DNA of 64,000 nucleotides from Halobacillus litoralis (GTDB lineage: Bacteria > Bacillota > Bacilli > Bacillales > Halobacillaceae), in the NCBI RefSeq assembly GCF_020171725.1, contig NZ_JAIVAJ010000006.1, forward strand, positions 186,001 through 250,000, given 5' to 3'. Positions within the stretch are counted from its first letter, which is position 1; each line of letters starts with the position of its first letter. Under the pieces are notes generated by a model. It searched no databases and was not told the origin of the DNA. It saw only the letters and a program-made list of their open reading frames with translations. Of this stretch, positions 18,092-27,230 are shown in pieces. Made by a program: the position numbers and the translations under genes.

Positions 18092-18111
18092 AATTTATTT
18101 TATTAAGTTTT
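18092..18111. promoter_or_regulatory. ROK operator-like repeat, copy 1
   Basis: AATTTATTTTATTAAGTTTT recurs at 18228-18247 with one difference, in the same orientation, within the divergent promoter region. Confidence 0.5.
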
Positions 18112-18221
18112 ACATAAAAAGGGTGGTCTAAATCTACAATATCCTATGACACGAAAAATTTTTCTTAAATTCTGAAAAAAGACTTTCCTTTTTCACCTCC
18201 GTGTGCTAGGTTAGTAGTAAG

Positions 18222-18247
18222 TTAGTTAATTTATTTTACTAAGTTTT
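18222..18247. promoter_or_regulatory. ROK operator-like palindrome and repeat copy 2
   Basis: TTAGTTAA-N5-TTTACTAA (18222-18242) is an inverted repeat with one mismatch, similar in style to XylR operators (TTAGTTTG...CAAACTAA). It overlaps the second copy of the 20-base repeat and abuts a cre box. Confidence 0.6.
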
Positions 18248-18260
18248 GAAAACGCTAACA
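18247..18260 (+). promoter_or_regulatory. cre site upstream of the galactoside operon
   Basis: TGAAAACGCTAACA is a full cre match, 17 bases before the binding-protein start, between the operator and the ribosome binding site. This location suits roadblock or promoter repression by CcpA. Confidence 0.7.
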
Positions 18261-18277
18261 AAAGGGGGAGTTTGTTC

Positions 18278-19588
18278 ATGAAATCTTGGTTAAAGGGTCT
18301 TTTGATGGCTGGTTTAGTTGTCGGTTTGCTGGCAGCATGTTCCGGTGATAGTGGTGGAGAAGCCGAGGGGGAGAATGCAAGTGGCGAACCTTCAGGTGAA
18401 ATTACCATTTGGGGTTGGAACGTAGCGGCGCAGTCTATGGAGCTTGCAGTTGATGGATTCAAGGAACAGTATCCGGATGTAGAAGTGAAAGTTGAGGATA
18501 TTGGCCGACTTGATGTATATGAGAAACTTACGGTAGGACTTGCTTCTGGAGGAAATGGATTACCGGATGTCGTCTTGGTGGAGTCAGATCGCCTGGCAAA
18601 CTATCAAGAACAATTCCCGGATGCTTTAACGAACTTATCTGAATTAGGTTATGATGAACACGCTGACAAGTTTGGCGAGTATAAAACTTCTGTAACGCAG
18701 GACGCTAATGGAGACTTTTTCGCAGCTCCTTGGGACATCGGACCAACGGGTGTCTTCTATCGCACAGATATCTTTGAAGAAGCTGGCGTAAACCCTGAAG
18801 ATATCGAGACATGGGATGATTACATCGAAGCAGGTAAGACAATCAAGGAAGTGACAGGAACGAATATGCTTCCGATTGATATCGCGAACGATGATGCGAT
18901 GTATCGTATGATGTTGAACCAACAAGGCGCGTTTTATTTCGATGAAGAAGGTAATATCGATGTCACTTCTGAAGAATCGAAAAATGCGTTCAACGTCATT
19001 CAACAGCTTCACGACGAAGACTTGATTTTGAACAATGATGGCTGGAACGGTGTTGTCTCTGCAACCGTTAATGGTGAAGTCGCAACGGTTCCATTCGGTG
19101 TATGGTATTCAGGAACGATTCTTGATCAGGCGCCAGACCAAAGCGGTCAATGGGGCGTGTTCTACCTGCCAGCATTTGAGGAAGGTGGAAACCGTGCAGC
19201 GAACTTAGGTGGCTCAGACTTGGTCATCCCATCTTCTTCTGATAACCAATCGACAGCTTATGCCTTTGTCGAGTACTTCACAACAGAAGTAGAACCACAG
19301 ATGACAGCTTTGAAAGAACGCGGAATCTTCCCTTCATTGAATTCAACATATGAAGAAGATTACTTCGCTCAAGAATCTGAGTTCTTCGCAGATCAACAAG
19401 TTTGGAAGCTCTTTGCGGATGAAGTGGCTGACATTCCTGTAGCGAACTACACGTCGGACTACTCACGTGCATTCGATACGATGTCTGATACACAAGCACA
19501 GATCCTTCTTGATGGAGCTGACATTGATACAGCCCTTCAGGAAGCAGCGGATAAACTGGAAAGTGAAACAGATCGTTCAGCAAACTAA
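18278..19588 (+). CDS. Sugar ABC transporter substrate-binding lipoprotein
   Basis: 436 residues from the ATG at 18278 behind AAGGGGGAG; a TTG six bases earlier overlaps the needed spacing. The lipobox LLAAC places the lipidated Cys at 21, and an acidic linker follows. Family 1 extracellular binding-protein fold: ITIWGWNV, LVESDRLANY, DIGPTGVFYRTDIFEEAG and NLGGSDLVIPSS. It delivers an oligosaccharide to the MalF/MalG-type permeases downstream. GH36 and GH42 enzymes in the same cluster make galactosides the probable cargo. The ATPase is not in the cluster; such systems often share an MsmX-type ATPase encoded elsewhere. Confidence 0.92.
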   Translation: MKSWLKGLLMAGLVVGLLAACSGDSGGEAEGENASGEPSGEITIWGWNVAAQSMELAVDGFKEQYPDVEVKVEDIGRLDVYEKLTVGLASGGNGLPDVVLVESDRLANYQEQFPDALTNLSELGYDEHADKFGEYKTSVTQDANGDFFAAPWDIGPTGVFYRTDIFEEAGVNPEDIETWDDYIEAGKTIKEVTGTNMLPIDIANDDAMYRMMLNQQGAFYFDEEGNIDVTSEESKNAFNVIQQLHDEDLILNNDGWNGVVSATVNGEVATVPFGVWYSGTILDQAPDQSGQWGVFYLPAFEEGGNRAANLGGSDLVIPSSSDNQSTAYAFVEYFTTEVEPQMTALKERGIFPSLNSTYEEDYFAQESEFFADQQVWKLFADEVADIPVANYTSDYSRAFDTMSDTQAQILLDGADIDTALQEAADKLESETDRSAN

Positions 19589-19600
19589 TCGTAAGATGGA

Positions 19601-19630
19601 AAACAGGGCTCTTCGTGAGCTCTGTTTTTT
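19601..19630 (+). terminator. Terminator after the binding-protein gene
   Basis: AACAGGGCTC-TTCGT-GAGCTCTGTT stem-loop followed by T6. It separates the binding protein from its permeases and may allow higher binding-protein levels. Confidence 0.85.
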
Positions 19631-19675
19631 AGGTTGTTGAATAAGTCCTATCGGTTCTTCTAAAGGCTGAGAAGC

Positions 19676-19796
19676 GGTGTTGGCGAAACAACTCGCTTTC
19701 CATGGGCGTCCGCTGAGTCTCCTCGCTCCCTAACGGTCGCTGTGGGGTCTCATCTGTACTCTGCTCCCATAGGAGTCTCGCAGTTTCGCCAACCCC
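19676..19796. repeat. Long palindromic intergenic element, diverged copy
   Basis: Ends GGTGTTGGCGAAAC and GTTTCGCCAACCCC form an inverted repeat. The interior shares CTCGCTTTCC..GGG, GGGGTCTCA and AGGAGTCTCG with the elements at 27.9, 41.1 and 59.2 kb, but the ends differ. No coding capacity. Confidence 0.75.
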
Positions 19797-20167
19797 TTTA
19801 TGAAAGTGGAGTTTGAACCTCTATTTCACACGAACTGAATAAGTGATGATTGTACAGAATAACGTTCGGCTATCGAAGTCCTCGCTCGGTTTGTCCGCCA
19901 CATTTGTAATAGAACCTTTCTCCATCCTTCATTAACGGTCGTGATAAACAGAGCTCAGTTTTTTCGTATTAAAATGTTGTCTGTAAGGTCTGCAATCTTC
20001 TTAGAATCGAGACTCTATTGTTTGAAGAATAGTGATAAACCCGGCACGATTACATACAGAAAAAGGCGGTCACAGCAAAGCTTAACGGGCTTTACAACGC
20101 CATTTAAAAAGGTTTTGAATTTTTTGAGATTGTGTGACACAAAGTGTGGATCATGTGTTATCATATA

Positions 20168-20186
20168 GTTAATTAAATTAATTAAC
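20168..20186. promoter_or_regulatory. Operator-like palindrome upstream of the permeases
   Basis: GTTAATTAAATTAATTAAC is a 19-bp palindrome (central base apart). It resembles the TTAGTTAA half-sites in the ROK repressor/binding-protein region. Confidence 0.55.
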
Positions 20187-20202
20187 AAAGTGAATCCACT
20201 TT

Positions 20203-20216
20203 TGAAAGCGCTTTTA
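20203..20216 (+). promoter_or_regulatory. Weak cre-like site
   Basis: TGAAAGCGCTTTTA matches the cre consensus except at the conserved C near the 3' end. Confidence 0.35.
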
Positions 20217-20281
20217 GAAGTGGGTAGTTTCTGGGGAGGTTGATTTCTTTGAGTCAAAGTAATGTACAGGGAGGGACTCGT

Positions 20282-21172
20282 GTGAAACCGAAAGAGAATC
20301 GCAATCGCAAAAAATGGATTACACCGAAAACCGTACCTTATCTGTTTATTTTACCAGCCGTTACGTTTTTCTTGATCTTTACGGTCTATCCGGTTATTTC
20401 GTCTTTATTATTAAGTTTCCAAACCCGTGTAGGATCAGAATATGAGTTTGTATGGTTCGAGAACTACATCCGTTTGTTCCAGGACGCTTTGTTTTATAAG
20501 GCACTTGGGAATACGTTCTTAATTCTCATTATACAAGTTCCGATTCAGTTGTTCTTAGCAGTCATCATCGCTGTAGCACTAAACTCACAATTTGTGAAAA
20601 TGAAGAGCTTCTTCCGTGTAGCCTTCTTCATGCCGGCGATTACGGCGCTCGTTGCATCGTCCATCATCTTTATGATCATGCTCGATGAGAACTACGGGCT
20701 GGTCAACTACTTACTTTCCTTTGTGGGGATTGAACCTGTAGCTTGGTTGTCCGATCCTTTCTGGGCAAAAGTCGCCTTAATGGTAGCCATCACATGGCGC
20801 TGGACCGGCTACAACATGGTGATTTTCCTAGCGGGTCTTCAAAACATACCGGGATCGCTGTATGAAGCGGCTGAAATGGACGGAGCGAGCAAACTTCGTC
20901 AGTTTTTCTACATTACCCTTCCACAGCTGAAGCCGATTTTCTTATTCACGTTCGTTCTATCTACGATCGGAACGCTGCAGTTGTTCGATGAACCTTATAT
21001 TCTAACGAACGGTGGTCCGAACAATGCAACGATGACGATTACGCTGTACTTATATGAGAATGGCTTCCGCTACTTTGACTTCGGATATGCCTCTGCGATT
21101 GCATATGTCTTAGTGTTAATTATCGGAGTGCTGTCTTGGGCACAAATGAAATGGGCAGGTGAAGACAAATGA
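20282..21172 (+). CDS. Sugar ABC transporter permease (MalF type)
   Basis: 296 residues from the GTG at 20282, behind AGGGAGGG. A TTG at 20249 with its own GGGGAGG nine bases upstream would add 11 residues and is equally well supported. Six membrane segments and the EAA loop (YEAAEMDGASKLRQFFYITLPQLKP, about residues 195-219), the docking site for the ATPase. CUT1-family oligosaccharide importer subunit. It overlaps the second permease by four bases. Confidence 0.9.
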   Translation: MKPKENRNRKKWITPKTVPYLFILPAVTFFLIFTVYPVISSLLLSFQTRVGSEYEFVWFENYIRLFQDALFYKALGNTFLILIIQVPIQLFLAVIIAVALNSQFVKMKSFFRVAFFMPAITALVASSIIFMIMLDENYGLVNYLLSFVGIEPVAWLSDPFWAKVALMVAITWRWTGYNMVIFLAGLQNIPGSLYEAAEMDGASKLRQFFYITLPQLKPIFLFTFVLSTIGTLQLFDEPYILTNGGPNNATMTITLYLYENGFRYFDFGYASAIAYVLVLIIGVLSWAQMKWAGEDK

Positions 21173-21999
21173 CGACACAAATGAGTCCAATGAAAAAGAC
21201 GCTGCTTTATGCTTTTCTATTCGTAGGTGTGATTGTTTCAATCTTTCCATTTTACTGGATGTTCGTAGGCGCGACGAATCCATCGGGTGAAATCTTCAAG
21301 GTTCCACCTAACTTCTTCCCGGGAACTCATGGGTGGGAGAACTTCAAGAACTTGAATGAGAACGTAGGCATTATTCGAGTGATGGGGAACTCGCTGTTCA
21401 TTACGCTGACCTTTACGGCGTTATCAGCGCTTATTTGTACCGCAGCTGGATATGCTTTTGCTAAGTTCCAGTTCAAAGGGCGGAATCAGATATTCTTCCT
21501 ATTATTAGTTGCGATCATGATTCCGTATCACGTTACGTTGATTCCTTTGTTCGAGATCTTCTCGAACGTCAACTGGTTGAACACGTTCCAAGCGGTCATC
21601 CTTCCACAGGTAGCTTATCCGTTTGCGATCTTCTTAATGAGACAGAACATGCAGGCGATTCCAGACTCCCTTCTTGAAGCAGCGAGAGTGGACGGAGCTG
21701 GAGAGTTCCACATTTTCTTCCGCATCGTGATGCCTGTCATGCGACCTGCGCTTGCGGCCGTTGCCATTTTCTTGTTCATGTTCCAGTGGAATAACTTCAT
21801 TTGGCCGCTCGTTGTTTTGCAGTCGCAAGAGATGTACACGTTGCCGGTTGCACTTTCCAGTCTGATCGGGATGTCACGGATTGATTATGGCCAGGTCATG
21901 ATGGGGACGACCCTTTCGACACTGCCAATCATGATTTTCTTCCTATTGCTGCAAAAGCAATTCATCTCCGGTATCCTTGGCGGATCAGTGAAAGAGTAG
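21169..21999 (+). CDS. Sugar ABC transporter permease (MalG type)
   Basis: 276 residues, starting in the ATGA overlap with the first permease. Six membrane segments, with the EAA loop LEAARVDGAGEFHIFFRIVM at about residues 165-184. It forms the heterodimeric channel with the preceding protein. N-terminal MSPMKKTLLYAFLF matches the usual MalG-type start. No ATPase follows; the alpha-galactosidase gene comes next after 15 bases. Confidence 0.92.
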   Translation: MTTQMSPMKKTLLYAFLFVGVIVSIFPFYWMFVGATNPSGEIFKVPPNFFPGTHGWENFKNLNENVGIIRVMGNSLFITLTFTALSALICTAAGYAFAKFQFKGRNQIFFLLLVAIMIPYHVTLIPLFEIFSNVNWLNTFQAVILPQVAYPFAIFLMRQNMQAIPDSLLEAARVDGAGEFHIFFRIVMPVMRPALAAVAIFLFMFQWNNFIWPLVVLQSQEMYTLPVALSSLIGMSRIDYGQVMMGTTLSTLPIMIFFLLLQKQFISGILGGSVKE

Positions 22000-22014
22000 G
22001 AAGGAGAATCGATC

Positions 22015-24240
22015 ATGATTTCAGTCGAACAAAACCAATTCCACTTATCGAATAACGACATCAGCTATATTTTTCACGTCATGCCAAACGGTCAATTGGG
22101 GCACTTGTATTATGGAAAAGGGTTGAAAAGTGGCCGTGATTACAGCCACTTCCAGACCTACTCCAATGTGGCACCGAACACGACGCATCCTTATGAAGCA
22201 CGACCCGACTTCTCTTTAGAAACGGTGAAGCAGGAGTTCCCCTCCTACGGGAAAGGGGATTTCAGAGAATCTTCCGTACTCATCGAGAATGAGGCGGGTG
22301 AGATTCGATCTGACTTCAACTATGAATCTCACATCGTAGTAAATGGAAAGCCCTCACTAGAAGGGCTTCCTGCTTCGTATACACAGGAAGAGGATGCAGA
22401 AACGTTGATTGTGACGCTGAAAGAGCCTTCAGGACTCAAACTGGAGTTGCTTTATACGATCTTTACGAATTTGCCTGTCATCACAAGAAGCTGTCTTGTA
22501 AAAAATGAAGGTGGCGAACGAGTGACGATTCAGAGGCTGATGTCATTGAATCTTGATTTACCTGATTCAGATTATGACATGCTTCATTTGACAGGAGCGT
22601 GGGCGCGTGAGCGTCATGTGACGGAAAAAAGCCTGTCAGAAGGTATTCAAAGAATCTCAAGTCTGCGAGGTGCCAGTTCACATCAGCACAATCCGTTTAT
22701 GGCTTTGAAGCGGTTTGATGCAACGGAACATAACGGAGAAGTGTTAGGCATGCATTTCGTGTACAGCGGGAATTTTGTTGCCCAGGCAGAGGTTGATCAC
22801 TATTCAACAACACGTGTTTCGATGGGAATCCACCCCACTCGTTTTTCATGGAGCTTACAGCCAGGGGATGGTTTTCAAAGTCCTGAAGCGGTCTTAACAT
22901 TCTCAAGTCATGGGCTGAACGGTCTCAGCCAATCGGTGCATCAATGGACGCATCGTCACATGATCCCGGAACGCTTCAGAACAGCAGAGCGTCCAGTGCT
23001 GATTAACAACTGGGAAGCGACGTACTTCGATTTTGACGAAAAAAAGCTCGATGACTTTGCGACAAAGGCGAAGGACCTGGGTGTGGAGTTATTCGTACTC
23101 GATGATGGGTGGTTCGGGAAACGGGATGATGATACAACCTCGCTCGGGGATTGGTTTGTTGATCAACGTAAGTTACCGAACGGGATTGGTCAGCTTGCTG
23201 CAAACATCAAAAGCAAAGGGCTGCAATTCGGTTTATGGTTCGAGCCTGAAATGATCAGTCCGGTAAGTGACTTGATCAAGACTCATCCTGATTGGGTGGT
23301 AGGGATGAACAATCGCCACCAGACCCTCGGGCGAAATCAGAAGGTTTTGGACTTTTCCAATTCGGATGTCGTGGATTATCTTTACGAACGAATGAGCTCT
23401 ATTATAGAAGAAACCCGGCTCGATTATATCAAGTGGGATATGAACCGGAACATAACAGAACCGTTTTCCATCAACCTTTCGAACCAAGGTGAATTTTATC
23501 ACCGCTACATGCTGGGTGTATATCAGTTGTATGACCGGTTGACCAAGGCGTATCCTCATGTGTTATTCGAATCCTGCGCAGGAGGTGGGGGACGCTTCGA
23601 TTTAGGGATGATGTATTATGCACCTCAAGCATGGACGAGTGACGATACAGATGCGGTAGAAAGGTTGAAGATCCAATACGGAACTTCGATTGCTTATCCG
23701 CTCTCCACCATCGGTTCACACGTGTCAGCCGTTCCGAATCACCAGACGAAAAGGGAGTCACCGCTTTCTTTAAGAGGTGATGTCGCCTATTTCGGGACAT
23801 TCGGGTATGAGCTGGATCCTTCTTCTTTAACAGATGAGGAAAAAGAGGAAATAAAACAGCAGATTCATCGATATAAGCAGATTGAACCCTTGATTCGGAA
23901 AGGGACATTCACAAGGTTGATCAGCCCCTTCGATCAGGACGAGACGGCCTGGATGTTGTTTGATCAGGAAGAAGGCCGTGGAGTAGTCGGTTGGTATAAA
24001 CCGATTTATTCACCCAACCCGAAGAACAACCAAGTATTGAAACTCAAAGGTCTTGACCGTTCCGTGGATTATGAGGTGAACGGTAAGCAATTTGGTGGAG
24101 ATGAACTGATGTCCAACGGGCTCCCCCTCGGCGTTGAATTTAACGGGGCGAACCATTCGACAAGCGAGCGAGGTGGAGATAACCAGTCCAAGATATGGTT
24201 CATTTCGGAAGTAGACAGAGGAGGGGTGTGTGATGATTGA
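22015..24240 (+). CDS. Alpha-galactosidase, glycoside hydrolase family 36
   Basis: 741 residues, usual length for bacterial GH36 enzymes of the AgaA/MelA group. AAGGAG precedes the ATG. N-terminal beta-supersandwich (about 1-325), catalytic TIM barrel with VLDDGWFG, and the nucleophile motif DYIKWDMNRN (nucleophile Asp475). The acid/base lies in the SDDTD segment (542-546, before AVERLKIQYGT). It hydrolyses terminal alpha-1,6-galactosyl residues of melibiose, raffinose and similar sugars. There is no signal peptide, so it acts on imported substrate in the cytosol. Its end overlaps the next start by 8 bases. Confidence 0.95.
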   Translation: MISVEQNQFHLSNNDISYIFHVMPNGQLGHLYYGKGLKSGRDYSHFQTYSNVAPNTTHPYEARPDFSLETVKQEFPSYGKGDFRESSVLIENEAGEIRSDFNYESHIVVNGKPSLEGLPASYTQEEDAETLIVTLKEPSGLKLELLYTIFTNLPVITRSCLVKNEGGERVTIQRLMSLNLDLPDSDYDMLHLTGAWARERHVTEKSLSEGIQRISSLRGASSHQHNPFMALKRFDATEHNGEVLGMHFVYSGNFVAQAEVDHYSTTRVSMGIHPTRFSWSLQPGDGFQSPEAVLTFSSHGLNGLSQSVHQWTHRHMIPERFRTAERPVLINNWEATYFDFDEKKLDDFATKAKDLGVELFVLDDGWFGKRDDDTTSLGDWFVDQRKLPNGIGQLAANIKSKGLQFGLWFEPEMISPVSDLIKTHPDWVVGMNNRHQTLGRNQKVLDFSNSDVVDYLYERMSSIIEETRLDYIKWDMNRNITEPFSINLSNQGEFYHRYMLGVYQLYDRLTKAYPHVLFESCAGGGGRFDLGMMYYAPQAWTSDDTDAVERLKIQYGTSIAYPLSTIGSHVSAVPNHQTKRESPLSLRGDVAYFGTFGYELDPSSLTDEEKEEIKQQIHRYKQIEPLIRKGTFTRLISPFDQDETAWMLFDQEEGRGVVGWYKPIYSPNPKNNQVLKLKGLDRSVDYEVNGKQFGGDELMSNGLPLGVEFNGANHSTSERGGDNQSKIWFISEVDRGGVCDD

Positions 24241-25180
24241 CATGGCAGCAGCGAATAAGACGAACGTTCAAGGTATAGAAGCGGTTTGTTTAGAGAACGA
24301 CAGAATCCGGTGCATCCTTCTTCCCTCGTATGGCGGAAAAATGGTCAGCCTATACGATAAGCAAGCGCAATATGAGTGGCTTTTTCAAAGTGAGCGCGGG
24401 CTGAGCATTCCGCCTTACGGTGCTGATTTCTCTGAGCATGACTCAAGTGGTTTTGATGAAATGTTTCCGGGGATTGACCAAGGTCCACACCCTACTTTCT
24501 CGGGTACCATTCCAGACCATGGTGAAGTTTGGGCGATGCCTTGGAGTTTTGAGGAGCGTAGCGGAGAGTGCATTCTACAAGTCGAGAGCGCTGTTTTTCC
24601 TTACACACTGGAAAAAAGGATGAAGCTGAACGAGTCATCTGTAGAAATTTCGTATAAGGCCATCAACTCAAGTTCCAAGCCTTTTCCATTTATATGGACT
24701 CCACATGCGCTGCTTCGGATGCATGACGAGACGTATATTGACGTGCCGGATCACTTGGATCAGGTGATCAACGTGGAGCATGGGACGAAACACCTTGGTG
24801 AGTGGGGGACGTGTCACAGCTACCCTGGGACCAAATCCGTCTCCACAGGACAAAGCATCGACCTGTCGAAGCTCGAACCTTTTGAAGATCAGACCGTTGA
24901 AAAGTTTTATTTCAAAGACCGGCTGCAGGAAGGTTGGTGTTCGATGGTCCAACCTCATGTCGGTCGACGTTTGACGTATCGTTTTCCAGTCGATCAAGTT
25001 CCATATTTAGGCGTATGGAAAACGAGAGGTGGTTACCGCGGCGAGTACAATGTCGCACTAGAGCCGTGTACGGGAATTTATGATGATGTCTATGTAGCAG
25101 AGAAAATAAAAAAATGCTCGTCTATTCCGGCAAATGGAGCTTACGAATGGACGTTTGAAATGGAATTAGGAGGGGCGTAA
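24233..25180 (+). CDS. Aldose 1-epimerase-like (mutarotase-fold) protein
   Basis: 315 residues from the ATG at 24233, behind GAGGAGGGG. Galactose-mutarotase-like beta-supersandwich: RCILLPSYGGKMVSL near the start, FDEMFPGIDQG, WTPHALLRM (conserved His after WTPH), and a C-terminal NVALEPCTG stretch with the usual catalytic Glu. Placed between alpha- and beta-galactosidase genes with overlapping or abutting frames, it probably interconverts anomers of the released galactose or glucose. The family also contains members with no proven activity. Confidence 0.8.
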   Translation: MIDMAAANKTNVQGIEAVCLENDRIRCILLPSYGGKMVSLYDKQAQYEWLFQSERGLSIPPYGADFSEHDSSGFDEMFPGIDQGPHPTFSGTIPDHGEVWAMPWSFEERSGECILQVESAVFPYTLEKRMKLNESSVEISYKAINSSSKPFPFIWTPHALLRMHDETYIDVPDHLDQVINVEHGTKHLGEWGTCHSYPGTKSVSTGQSIDLSKLEPFEDQTVEKFYFKDRLQEGWCSMVQPHVGRRLTYRFPVDQVPYLGVWKTRGGYRGEYNVALEPCTGIYDDVYVAEKIKKCSSIPANGAYEWTFEMELGGA

Positions 25181-27133
25181 ATGACCTATTTAGGAGTAGA
25201 CTACTATCCAGAACATTGGCCCAAAGAGATGATGGAAGAAGACTTGACCGGCATCAAAGGACTCGGAGCCAACATGGTCCGGATCGGCGAGTTTGCCTGG
25301 CATCTGATGGAGCCTGAAGAAGGGAAATTCGACTTCTCGTTTTTTGACGACGTCATTGAACAAGTGAAACAAAAAGACATGAACGTCATGTTCGGAACAC
25401 CGACGGCGACGTTCCCGGCCTGGCTTGCGGATCAGCACCCGTCGATTTTGTCAGAAGATGAGTACGGGAATAAGCGGGTGTTCGGCGGTCGTCGTCAATA
25501 CTGCTTCAATTCCGATATTTACCGTGACTTGGCTGGAAGGATCACAATGAAGCTCGTTCAGCATTATGCAGGAGAGGAAGCCATCATTTCATGGCAGATC
25601 GATAATGAATTCGGGCACGAAGGCAGTGATCAATGCTACTGTGATCAGTGTCGAGCGAAGTTCCACACCTATCTTCAGGAAAAATATCAAACGATTGATG
25701 AGCTGAACGAAGAGTGGGGGACGATTTTCTGGGGGCAGACGTACAACGCATTCTCTGAAATCCCTGTACCGAAGCCGACGGTCACTACACACAACCCGAG
25801 CCTGAAGCTTGAGTGGGCGAGATTCCGTTCTGTTTCCGTCAACAGCTTCACGCATGAAATGACGGCGATCGTCCGTGAGTTCAAAGGAAATCACCAATCC
25901 GTGACAACAAACGTATCCGGCGGGTTTTTCGATAAATGGTTCGACCATGCAGACAACGTCCAGGTGATGGATTACGTCTCCTACGACAACTATCCCGTAT
26001 GGGGTGGGTTGGAAAAGCCTGTTCCACCTGAAGCGATTGCGATGACGCACGATTTCAACCGTGGGCTGCTTGATCAGAACTACTGGATTGTAGAGGAACT
26101 CATGGGAGCGCAGGGTCACGATGTGATTGGTTATCTGCCGAGACCGAATCAGGCGAAGATGTGGTCTTATCAAGCCTTCGCCCACGGCTGTTCGAATATG
26201 CTGTATTTCCGCTGGCGCGGCATGACGAAGGGGGCCGAGCAGTTCTGCTACGGCGTCGTCGACCACGACAATGTCTACGGTCGTAAATACAAAGAAGTTC
26301 AATCCGTCTTCGAAGATATTCAGTCCTATAATGAAGTGTTGGACTCTGAAATCTCGTCTGATGTTGCCGTGCTGTATGACTATGACAACATATGGTCTTG
26401 GCGATCTCAGATCCAGAGTAAGGACTTCGACTTCAACGAAGAATTACTTCGTCTATACCGACCGTTTTATAAAAAGAATATCCATATTGATGTGATTCCA
26501 GCTGATCGTCCTCTCGAGTCCTACAAGGTCGTCGTCGTTCCGGTTATGCTCATTTTGGATGATGAACTGGCAGGGCGACTGCGTCAATTCGCAGAGCAGG
26601 GTGGAACGGTGATTCTATCTTTCCGAGCCGGATTGAAAGATAAGTCGAATAACTTGAGACTCGGTCACGTGCTTCCTGGACCTGTCCGCGACTTAGTCGG
26701 GGCAAGAGTCGAAGAAATCGAATCGCTCACCACTTCTCACAATCTGACATTGAAAGGACACGGCGACTACGCTGACATTCCAGCTAACATCTCCGTATGG
26801 CGCGACCTGCTTGTTGCAGAAAGTGCAGACGTTCTGTATGAATATACGGATGCGTTTTACAGCGATTACGCAGCGGTCACGAAGAATTCATTCGGAAAAG
26901 GAAATGTCTACTACATCGGCGGTGGTCTTGATGAAGCGGCGCTTGATGAAATCGCCGCAACCGTCTTGAATACGCATCGCATCGATACCATCGAGTCAGA
27001 CGATGGGGTGGAAGTGTATCACCGAAATTCGGATGGAGAGGATTACTTGTTCGTCATGAACCACACGGATCAAGTGAAAACCTTCTACAATGAAAACCTC
27101 GACCCTTATGAAAGTAAAATTCTAAGACCATAA
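25181..27133 (+). CDS. Beta-galactosidase, glycoside hydrolase family 42
   Basis: 650 residues, starting directly after the previous stop. LGVDYYPEHWP opens the barrel. WQIDNEFGHE carries the acid/base Glu143 and WIVEELMGAQG the nucleophile Glu305. Cys108, Cys152, Cys154 and Cys157 reproduce the GH42 structural zinc site. A trimerisation domain (about 385-580) and a small C-terminal beta domain follow. No signal peptide. It acts in the cytosol on beta-galactosides such as lactose or galactan fragments. Together with GH36 it lets one import system feed both alpha- and beta-linked galactosides. It is last in the operon, before a terminator. Confidence 0.95.
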   Translation: MTYLGVDYYPEHWPKEMMEEDLTGIKGLGANMVRIGEFAWHLMEPEEGKFDFSFFDDVIEQVKQKDMNVMFGTPTATFPAWLADQHPSILSEDEYGNKRVFGGRRQYCFNSDIYRDLAGRITMKLVQHYAGEEAIISWQIDNEFGHEGSDQCYCDQCRAKFHTYLQEKYQTIDELNEEWGTIFWGQTYNAFSEIPVPKPTVTTHNPSLKLEWARFRSVSVNSFTHEMTAIVREFKGNHQSVTTNVSGGFFDKWFDHADNVQVMDYVSYDNYPVWGGLEKPVPPEAIAMTHDFNRGLLDQNYWIVEELMGAQGHDVIGYLPRPNQAKMWSYQAFAHGCSNMLYFRWRGMTKGAEQFCYGVVDHDNVYGRKYKEVQSVFEDIQSYNEVLDSEISSDVAVLYDYDNIWSWRSQIQSKDFDFNEELLRLYRPFYKKNIHIDVIPADRPLESYKVVVVPVMLILDDELAGRLRQFAEQGGTVILSFRAGLKDKSNNLRLGHVLPGPVRDLVGARVEEIESLTTSHNLTLKGHGDYADIPANISVWRDLLVAESADVLYEYTDAFYSDYAAVTKNSFGKGNVYYIGGGLDEAALDEIAATVLNTHRIDTIESDDGVEVYHRNSDGEDYLFVMNHTDQVKTFYNENLDPYESKILRP

Positions 27134-27136
27134 AGA

Positions 27137-27174
27137 TTGAATCCCCTAAGGTTCGTCCTTTAGGGGATTTTTAT
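27137..27174 (+). terminator. Intrinsic terminator of the galactoside operon
   Basis: AATCCCCTAAGG / CCTTTAGGGGATT stem with a TTCGT loop, then T5. Confidence 0.9.
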
Positions 27175-27230
27175 ATTGTCATCTTACTAGTAAGACAAGC
27201 GTAGGATAGTAAAAAAAGAAGGTGAGCCCT

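Larger units (their letters stand above)
19800..20281. other. Gap before the permease genes
   Basis: About 480 bp. I see no credible gene in 19800-20150: the 75-codon frame there lacks a ribosome binding site and resembles no protein. The right part is AT-rich and holds the operator-like palindrome at 20168-20186 and a weak cre-like site, so the permeases probably have a promoter of their own here. Confidence 0.5.

Noticed and set aside
19941..20168. 75-codon frame before the permeases
   Set aside because: No ribosome binding site, ends in the operator palindrome, and resembles no protein.
25589..26302. Long minus-strand frame opposite the beta-galactosidase gene
   Set aside because: It is a shadow of the GH42 gene: no ribosome binding site, no recognisable protein, and the plus strand has complete catalytic motifs.
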